This document shows positions 15,727-20,783 of a stretch of 20,783 nucleotides of DNA, piece after piece; within the stretch, counting starts at the first letter, position 1; each line of letters opens with the position of its first letter. Where the stretch lies: NCBI GenBank assembly GCA_900759415.1, contig CAAEVC010000064.1, positions 1-20,783 of the forward strand. The letters are read 5' to 3'. Below the pieces are notes generated by a model. It saw only the letters and a program-made list of their open reading frames with translations. It did no database searches and was not told the origin of the DNA. The stretch is from an uncultured Dialister sp. Lineage in GTDB: Bacteria > Bacillota > Negativicutes > Veillonellales > Dialisteraceae. Made by a program: the position numbers and the translations under genes.

Positions 15727-17613
15727 ATGCGTTTTCTTAAATCCTTACAGCAGGATGGCAAACTTTTTCTTTATATCTGGGCTCTGCTCATGGTTTTTCG
15801 GATTGCTTTTCTTGTGATTTACAGGGGGCAGCTGGGAAGTGCGGGAGTGGAAGATATACTGATGGCGCTCTGGCTGGGGGCTCGAGTCAGTCTGAAGACG
15901 ACCGCTTTTCTGGTGGCTTTTCCTTTTGTTTTCGCAACATTGCCTTATGCATTCTTTCGGAAGTGGCCGGCAGGCGGGATACGGAAGGTGCTGGGGAGTC
16001 TTTCTATCGCTCTCATGACGTTTCTTTTTATGGCGCGGATTCCTTATTATGAGGTTTTCCATCAGGGATTCAATATCATGCTCTTCAATGGGTTGAAGGA
16101 TGATAAGGCGGCTATCTGGGATACGGCGGTGCAGCAGTATGGGCTTTGGCCCCGGCTTTTTGGGGCGCTGGTGCTGATGGGGATTTTCATCTGGCTCTGG
16201 CTTCGTATTGCAAGACTTCCTGTATGGGAGCCGAAGTGTCATGTCCGGGCTTTGACGGTGGCTTCTGTGGTGCTGCTTCCGGTGTTTGGTATTTTCTGCC
16301 GTTTCGGCGGTGCATTCAATTCAGATGCCGGTGTGCCATGGGAGAGTGCGGCGCGGACGAAGTATACGGTGCTGAATGAGGCTATCCTGGATGACGGGCA
16401 GGCGCTGTATCGTGCCCATATCACTCATAAGCGGGCGACGAGCCGGGCAAATCGTCCTATTTCCGATGAGGAGCTGCATCAGGCTATAGAGGTGCTGGGA
16501 GGAAATCCAAAGGCGCCTTCTCTGGGAGCGGCTTTCGAGCGTCAGACGAAGGGACCTTTGCTGGCAAAGCGTCCTCATCATGTGGTGGTGATTCTTGGAG
16601 AGAATTATGCGCTCTGGCCTCTCCTTCCGGAGTACAGAAATCTGGGATTGGCAGAGACAGGAGAATGGCTGGAGGCGCATGGGGCGCATACCTATCATTT
16701 CCTGGCTAACAGTACGGGGACGATGACGTCTCTTAACGGTTTCCTGACCGGGCTTCCGGATATCGGGCTGTATGTGAATTACACCATGGGGCTTCACGGG
16801 AAGGTGTCTCCTTTCGGTATTGGAGAGACTATGAAGAAGCTGGGATACAAGACGGTTTTCTGGTACGGCGGTCTTCGGAGCTGGCAGGATCTGGAGCATT
16901 TCACGGTACGGGAAGGATTCGATGAATTCCACTGCGCTGATGAGCTGCCCGAGCAGGGGGAAAGTTCTTCCTGGGGCGCGCCGGATGGTGCTGTCTTTGA
17001 TGCTATCCGCCAGCAGATGCAAAAGGATAAGGAGGATACTTTCTATTTCATCCTGACGACCAGTAATCATCCGCCTTTTGCCTATGATGTGGACAGGGAA
17101 GGTTTCCCGCGGGAAGAGGTGCTGGAGAAATTACCACCATCCATTCCGAGGGATAAGGCGACGATGGATCAGCTGGGCCATATCTGGTATGCTGATCAGG
17201 TGATGGGTAAATTCATCCGTGAGGCAGAGAAGGATGATCCAACTACTCTCTTTGCGGTCACCGGTGACCATGCGGAGCGTTTCAATTTCGCCAGCGATGT
17301 GTCCCTCTGGGCGCTGAGCGGACTCCCATGCTATTTCTATGGAGATGGTGTACCGAAGGATCTTTTCACTGAGTCCATGGCAGGGAGTCATCTGCAGATA
17401 GCGCCGACGCTGGTGGAACTGATCGCACCGGCGGGGACGGCCTATGTAGCTCTTCTCCCTCCCCTCACTCAGTCGGACCGGGCTTTCAATCACCGCCTCA
17501 TCATAGAGAATGGGGAAATCGGTGAGCAGAAGGATATGAAGGATAAGGATTTCCAGAAATACATTGAAAGTGCAAGGACCATAGCCACTTGGCTGGCAGC
17601 ATATGACCGGTAA
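15727..17613 (+). CDS. LTA-synthase/MdoB-like membrane phosphotransferase
   Basis: A 628-residue membrane enzyme of the alkaline-phosphatase superfamily, related to lipoteichoic-acid synthase and the phosphoglycerol transferase MdoB. Five hydrophobic segments occupy roughly residues 10-200 and an extracytoplasmic sulfatase-like domain follows. I-L-G-E-N (Glu292, metal), S-T-G-T-M-T-S-L-N-G (329-338; Thr332 is the candidate nucleophile), K-T-V-F-W-Y-G-G and T-G-D-H-A-E-R-F (Asp514, His515) match the family order. It probably transfers phosphoglycerol or a similar group to a glycan in the periplasm. The start at 15727 has GAGG 5 bases upstream; an ATG 36 bases earlier has none. Composition returns to the G/C-richer, G-ending codons of the genes further right, unlike its A/T-rich neighbour. 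A terminator follows. Confidence 0.82.
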   Translation: MRFLKSLQQDGKLFLYIWALLMVFRIAFLVIYRGQLGSAGVEDILMALWLGARVSLKTTAFLVAFPFVFATLPYAFFRKWPAGGIRKVLGSLSIALMTFLFMARIPYYEVFHQGFNIMLFNGLKDDKAAIWDTAVQQYGLWPRLFGALVLMGIFIWLWLRIARLPVWEPKCHVRALTVASVVLLPVFGIFCRFGGAFNSDAGVPWESAARTKYTVLNEAILDDGQALYRAHITHKRATSRANRPISDEELHQAIEVLGGNPKAPSLGAAFERQTKGPLLAKRPHHVVVILGENYALWPLLPEYRNLGLAETGEWLEAHGAHTYHFLANSTGTMTSLNGFLTGLPDIGLYVNYTMGLHGKVSPFGIGETMKKLGYKTVFWYGGLRSWQDLEHFTVREGFDEFHCADELPEQGESSSWGAPDGAVFDAIRQQMQKDKEDTFYFILTTSNHPPFAYDVDREGFPREEVLEKLPPSIPRDKATMDQLGHIWYADQVMGKFIREAEKDDPTTLFAVTGDHAERFNFASDVSLWALSGLPCYFYGDGVPKDLFTESMAGSHLQIAPTLVELIAPAGTAYVALLPPLTQSDRAFNHRLIIENGEIGEQKDMKDKDFQKYIESARTIATWLAAYDR

Positions 17614-17664
17614 GAGGGGCCGGTAGTATATTAAGAAATTCACATAAGGATATTTCTTCTGAGG

Positions 17665-17717
17665 AAATAAAAAATCTTCTGAACCATGGAAATGGTGTAT
17701 CAGAAGATTTTTTATTT
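17665..17717 (+). terminator. Terminator ending the LPS cluster
   Basis: An 18-bp perfect stem (17665-17682 with 17700-17717, core AAATCTTCTGA) has an inner ACCAT/ATGGT extension and a T-rich tail. It lies 52 bases after the LTA-synthase-like gene and is symmetrical enough to act in both directions. Confidence 0.85.
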
Positions 17718-17842
17718 AAATATGAGAGCAATATGTGTGGATTTCATGTACAATAATAATAGATTTAACTTGCCGGTAACTTGCAGAATGATATGCAGTG
17801 TATAGGAAATGGGAATTCGAATTTTCCCCAAAGGAGGATGTC

Positions 17843-18778
17843 ATGAAGATAGAATCGCTTGATGATATGGAAAGGGTGCTTGCTTCTATCCGTAAGGATC
17901 TGGAAGAGAGAAAGAGGGATCCGGCGTCGATCAGTCAATCTTTAGAGAACTGTAGACGTGATTGGGAGGCCTTTCTGAAGACGCTTGCTAAAAGGCGTGC
18001 AGAGCCTGATGTGTATGATTATCTGGAGATGGCGAAGCGTGTGAGTTCGAAGGCGAAGAAAAGGGAGTATCTGGAGAAGGCAAAGGCGCTTGCACCGGAT
18101 AATATGGAGGTGCTGGAGTATCTGTATTTCCTGGATGCCCCTAAGGATCCACAGACCCGTCTTAAGATATACGAGGATCTTCTGAAAAAAGGAAGGGAAT
18201 TTCTCGTCAAAGACGGCATGTATGAGGAATCAAAAGGCCATTTTGGGGACGTGTTTGAGACCCGGCCGTTCATGAATGTCATGGTTGGTTATATGGAATT
18301 GCTGATAGGATACAGTATGTACGGCAAGGCCATCGAAGTAGGCGAGGAAATGCTGAAGCTCGGCCCTTCGGATCATCAGGGCATCCGTTACAATCTGATG
18401 AGCCTCTATGCTTTTCTGGGAGACAAAGATCGGGCGCTGAAGGTGGCAGAGCGGTATAAGGAAGAGGCTTCCGAGGGCACCTGTTTCCTTCTTCCTCTGG
18501 CAATCCTCTATTTCAAAGAGGGGGATTTCAAAAAAGCAGGAGAGCTTGTGAAGAGGCTTAAGAAGAACAATAAGGATTTCAAAGCTTTCGTGAATCTGGT
18601 GGTCCGTGAGGAATGGGAAAAGATACCGACCGGCGGCTATGATTATGCACCTGATACCCTGGATGAACTGGGCATGTTTTTCGAGCTTCTCCCCGGTCTG
18701 ATGATGGATAACAGCGCTTTCTTCCAATGGGCAAAGGAGCAGATGATCGTTCACCGCAAGCCGAAAACGAAGAAATAA
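17843..18778 (+). CDS. Tetratricopeptide-repeat protein of unknown function
   Basis: A 311-residue soluble, charged, largely helical protein. The middle (about residues 60-260) shows TPR-like helix pairs, e.g. A-K-R-V-S-S-K-A-K-K-R-E-Y-L-E-K-A-K-A-L-A-P-D and Y-S-M-Y-G-K-A-I-E-V-G-E-E-M-L-K-L-G-P-S-D. The stretch E-T-R-P-F-M-N-V followed by D-H-Q-G-I-R-Y-N-L-M-S-L-Y recalls the ST7-like TPR proteins found beside SEC-C domains in bacteria, but no SEC-C tail is present. The start is ATG 17843 with AAGGAGG 5 bases upstream; an upstream in-frame start lacks an RBS. There is no signal peptide or membrane segment. It stands alone between two terminators, so it is likely its own transcription unit. 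Function unknown. Confidence 0.75.
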   Translation: MKIESLDDMERVLASIRKDLEERKRDPASISQSLENCRRDWEAFLKTLAKRRAEPDVYDYLEMAKRVSSKAKKREYLEKAKALAPDNMEVLEYLYFLDAPKDPQTRLKIYEDLLKKGREFLVKDGMYEESKGHFGDVFETRPFMNVMVGYMELLIGYSMYGKAIEVGEEMLKLGPSDHQGIRYNLMSLYAFLGDKDRALKVAERYKEEASEGTCFLLPLAILYFKEGDFKKAGELVKRLKKNNKDFKAFVNLVVREEWEKIPTGGYDYAPDTLDELGMFFELLPGLMMDNSAFFQWAKEQMIVHRKPKTKK

Positions 18779-18790
18779 TGTAAAGAAATC

Positions 18791-18847
18791 AAAAAATCTT
18801 CTATTCTGGGGTCATGAGAGGACTTGGAATAGAAGATTTTTTATTTA
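18791..18847 (+). terminator. Terminator after the TPR gene
   Basis: A 16-bp perfect stem (18791-18806 with 18827-18842) has a 20-base loop and a T-rich tail, 13 bases after the TPR stop. Both arms contain AAAAAATCTTCT / AGAAGATTTTTT, identical to the arms of the terminator at 17665-17717, and the 17 bases from the right arm onward are the same in both. Confidence 0.85.
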
Positions 18848-18858
18848 TAGGGAAGAAA

Positions 18859-18867
18859 TGGTATAAT
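18859..18867 (+). promoter_or_regulatory. Orphan extended -10 promoter candidate
   Basis: TGGTATAAT is a perfect extended -10, just right of the terminator, with a T-rich region where a -35 would be. The nearest downstream gene starts more than 600 bases away, so a transcript from here would be non-coding or a very long chbG leader crossing the repeats. Confidence 0.35.
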
Positions 18868-18924
18868 TAAGAGTACAATTTTACATATTGGATACATCTC
18901 TCTGGCGGTGCTTATGGATTAAAA

Positions 18925-19100
18925 GTCAGAGTTGAGCTGCGAGAGCCCCGCGGTGGTTGTAAAGAATTTATAGTTTGTAATTTAATAGCCTAACGGGCAA
19001 CGGCGCGATACCTGAGAAACAGCTATGAGTGATGAGCTATGAGCACAAAGCGAAGGTATCGGCTACGCCGATGAATATATATATCGGCGAAGCCGTTTTC
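18925..19100 (+). repeat. Dispersed intergenic repeat, copy in forward orientation
   Basis: It aligns with the reverse complement of 90-280 over nearly its whole length. It ends in the same hairpin (GGCTACGCCGAT at 19061-19072 with ATCGGCGAAGCC at 19083-19094, one mismatch). AGCTATGAGTGATGAGC belongs to the tandem CTCAT/GAGCTA motif seen at 150-170 and 19325-19365. The 76-codon ORF at 19029 is built from this repeat and has no RBS. Confidence 0.7.
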
Positions 19101-19125
19101 TTTAATGTGGCTGCCACCCCGGCTA

Positions 19126-19345
19126 CAGCACTTTGTGCTCTTAAAGGGGGCAGCCCTTTTTTCAAGGACTGGGTGAGTTCATATAGCGCCGAGGCACTAG
19201 TGCAATTCACGCTTTATCTCACGTCTGGTTCATTCTGTTTTAGCAGAATTACCTCCTAAAGGTGGACTTACCGCAGGCGTCGTTATAGGAAAGGCTTTAT
19301 AAGTTAAAAAAGCAAATGTTTTTTTGCCACTGCTCATCGCTCATA
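19126..19345 (+). repeat. Composite intergenic repeat, copy 3 (upstream of chbG-like gene)
   Basis: The left module (19126-19158, with GCTCTTAAAGGGGGCA) matches 1525-1556. The right module (19280-19345, with AAAGGCTTTATAAGT and GCAAATGTTTTTTT) matches 4638-4676 and 2070-2105. Module order and orientation are the same as in copy 1, but the interior is much shorter. The remaining sequence up to 19494 is A/T-rich and shows no gene. Confidence 0.6.
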
Positions 19346-19494
19346 GCTTGGAGCTCATAGCTCATCATATATAGATCCGAGACGCTTTGGGCGGGGAATG
19401 GATAGAGTGATTTTATGTTTTATTTAATTTCTTTTGAAAGATTGTTGATAGGATTGTTGATGGAAATGATTATAAAATGATAGAAGGTTCAAAG

Positions 19495-20346
19495 ATGTCG
19501 AATTTACAGATATTAGTGAATGCCGATGATTATGGACGGCATGTGTTAATCAATCAGGCAGTAGCGAAAGGTGTGGAGGAGGGGATTCTCCGGTCTGCTA
19601 CGCTGATGCCTGGAGGAAAGGCGTTTGATGATGCGGTGGAGGTGGCAAGGAGCCATCCGGCCCTGGGAGTAGGCATCCATCTGACGCTGGTGAATGGCTT
19701 CCCTGTATGTGATCCGAAGGATATCCCGTCGCTTGTGACAGAGGAGGGGGTCTTTTTCGATGATTATGTGGCCTTTGTGAAACATTTCCTCACCGGGAAG
19801 GTAGATATGGCAGATGTCCGGCGGGAATTGGGCGCCCAGGCACGGAAGATGGAACGGACGGGACTTGCTCTCACTCATGTAGACAGCCATCAGCATATGC
19901 ATATGCTGCCTGGCATCATTGATATTGCTCTTGATGTGGCAGAAGGGATACACCTGGATGCGACCCGCATTTCCTATACGCCTCTTTTCACTGGATTTTC
20001 TGGAAATCCGGGGCAGCTGGTGGGACGGCTGGGGCTCTTTACACTGGCAGAAATTGCGGGATGGAAGGCTCACCGTCGCCATTTCCGCACGCCGGATCAC
20101 TTCGCCGGCATTGTGGCAGGGGAAGCGGTGAACGAAGAACATTTCAAAAATATCGTGAATCATCTGAAGCCCGGCACTACAGAAGTGATGATGCATCCCG
20201 GGGTGGATAATGAAAGACTTCTGAAAGACTGCGGTTGGGATCATGACTATGAAGCTGAACTCGCTTCTATCCTGTCGCCTGAGATAATGGATATGATAAG
20301 GAAAAAGAACGTGAAAGTGGTCAACTTCGGGGAATTGGGGAAATAG
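19495..20346 (+). CDS. YdjC/ChbG family carbohydrate deacetylase
   Basis: A 283-residue metal-dependent deacetylase of the YdjC/ChbG/HpnK family; members remove N-acetyl groups from sugars such as chito-oligosaccharides. N-A-D-D-Y-G (9-14; Asp12 is a likely metal ligand), G-V-G-I-H-L (His62) and T-H-V-D-S-H-Q-H-M-H (127-136) are the family motifs and provide the Asp-His-His metal site. E-V-M-M-H-P-G-V near the C-terminus also fits. The start is ATG 19495, with AGAAGG 7 bases upstream; ATG 19477 lies before that RBS. No signal peptide, so it is cytoplasmic. Next to an LPS locus, it could act on an amino sugar of the glycan or be a general recycling enzyme; sequence alone does not choose. No convincing promoter was found close by. 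Confidence 0.88.
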   Translation: MSNLQILVNADDYGRHVLINQAVAKGVEEGILRSATLMPGGKAFDDAVEVARSHPALGVGIHLTLVNGFPVCDPKDIPSLVTEEGVFFDDYVAFVKHFLTGKVDMADVRRELGAQARKMERTGLALTHVDSHQHMHMLPGIIDIALDVAEGIHLDATRISYTPLFTGFSGNPGQLVGRLGLFTLAEIAGWKAHRRHFRTPDHFAGIVAGEAVNEEHFKNIVNHLKPGTTEVMMHPGVDNERLLKDCGWDHDYEAELASILSPEIMDMIRKKNVKVVNFGELGK

Positions 20347-20492
20347 ATAGAGTTGAGTGCAGAGAGCCGGGAGATTATAAAAAACATCAAGTTTCATCAT
20401 ATAAAATTTTACTAGAGCTTATTGTGATGAGCTGTTTTTTGGACGTTTTATTGATGTATAAAAATGGAGAGAATGTGGGGAGCCAGAGGGAT

Positions 20493-20783
20493 ATGTTTGA
20501 AGCAATCAAAAGTTCAAAAGTTCTTATAGGAGAGCTCTTTTGTGTTTTTGCAGTTGTGGTTCTTTTGGGATATCTGCTTGGAAATGGTCTCAGTGGAGCC
20601 TGGAGTACAGGAGGTTTTCTGAGGTTGGCAGTGATTGGACTGGTATCTGCATTAACCAATCATTATGTAGCAGTAGGGAAGAAAGCAAAGATTTTTTATG
20701 TTCTGATGAATCTGCTTTTCCTTGCTGTCCTTGTGCCTGCTGTTTTATCAGGTAATACGGCCAATCGAAAGATGATTATGCAG
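20493..20783 (+). CDS. Small hydrophobic membrane protein, cut by the window end
   Basis: Open to the last base of the window, 97 residues visible. Three hydrophobic stretches: V-L-I-G-E-L-F-C-V-F-A-V-V-V-L-L-G-Y (near 10-27), F-L-R-L-A-V-I-G-L-V-S-A-L (about 42-54) and F-Y-V-L-M-N-L-L-F-L-A-V-L-V-P-A-V-L (about 68-86). They are separated by a Lys-rich segment, so at least three membrane helices are likely. Not recognised as a known family. The ATG at 20493 follows AGAGGG very closely and GGGGAG at 10 bases; in-frame ATGs at 20427 and 20454 and a GTG at 20475 are alternatives. The region 20350-20372 upstream carries another fragment of the GAGTTGAG-AGAGCC repeat motif. Confidence 0.55.
   Translation, partial: MFEAIKSSKVLIGELFCVFAVVVLLGYLLGNGLSGAWSTGGFLRLAVIGLVSALTNHYVAVGKKAKIFYVLMNLLFLAVLVPAVLSGNTANRKMIMQ

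Noticed and set aside
19029..19259. 76-codon ORF in the 18.9-19.4 kb gap
   Set aside because: It lies across the hairpin repeat with no RBS.

Overview
The window looks like a chromosomal surface-polysaccharide region from a diderm Firmicute of the Negativicutes, most like Dialister or a relative. It carries LPS-core heptose genes (GT9 heptosyltransferase, single-domain RfaE1 kinase, HldD epimerase) and an O-antigen-ligase-like protein, which imply an outer membrane. Its ribosome-binding sites are strong and Firmicute-like (AAGGAGG, AAAGGAG). The genus is inferred from gene content and style, not from a database search. No rRNA, tRNA, transposase, integrase or CRISPR array was seen.

Layout. 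1-2213: repeat-rich non-coding DNA around one leftward nitroreductase gene (327-1046). 2214-5793: heptose block with a GT9 heptosyltransferase, rfaE1, then (after a 470-bp repeat-filled gap) hldD. 5911-5986: strong terminator, then a promoter. 6035-17613: a rightward LPS assembly and decoration cluster with no clear internal terminator. Its order is GT2 glycosyltransferase, GT-B glycosyltransferase, licD, licA, licC, licB, a broken GT32-like glycosyltransferase, an O-antigen-ligase-like polymerase/ligase, an EptA-like phosphoethanolamine transferase and an LTA-synthase/MdoB-like phosphotransferase. 17843-18778: a TPR protein flanked by two near-identical terminators. 18848-19494: repeat-rich DNA. 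19495-20346: a YdjC/ChbG carbohydrate deacetylase. 20493-end: start of a small membrane protein cut by the window edge.

How the genes work together. RfaE1 and HldD supply ADP-heptose, GT9 and the other glycosyltransferases build the core and outer sugars, and the ligase-like protein may join glycan to lipid A-core. The four lic genes form a complete choline import, phosphorylation, CDP-activation and transfer pathway, predicted to put phosphocholine on LPS. Two further alkaline-phosphatase-superfamily membrane enzymes could add phosphoethanolamine or phosphoglycerol.

The most striking observation is that licB (choline permease) and the next glycosyltransferase are both frameshifted exactly at poly-G tracts (G8 and G6). 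This suggests slipped-strand phase variation of the phosphocholine epitope and its neighbouring sugar, with both genes OFF here; sequencing error must be excluded first. A second layer is a set of dispersed non-coding repeats: composite elements just upstream of three rightward gene blocks, inverted copies about 18.8 kb apart around the locus, and a run of three tandem hairpins at 1195-1360.
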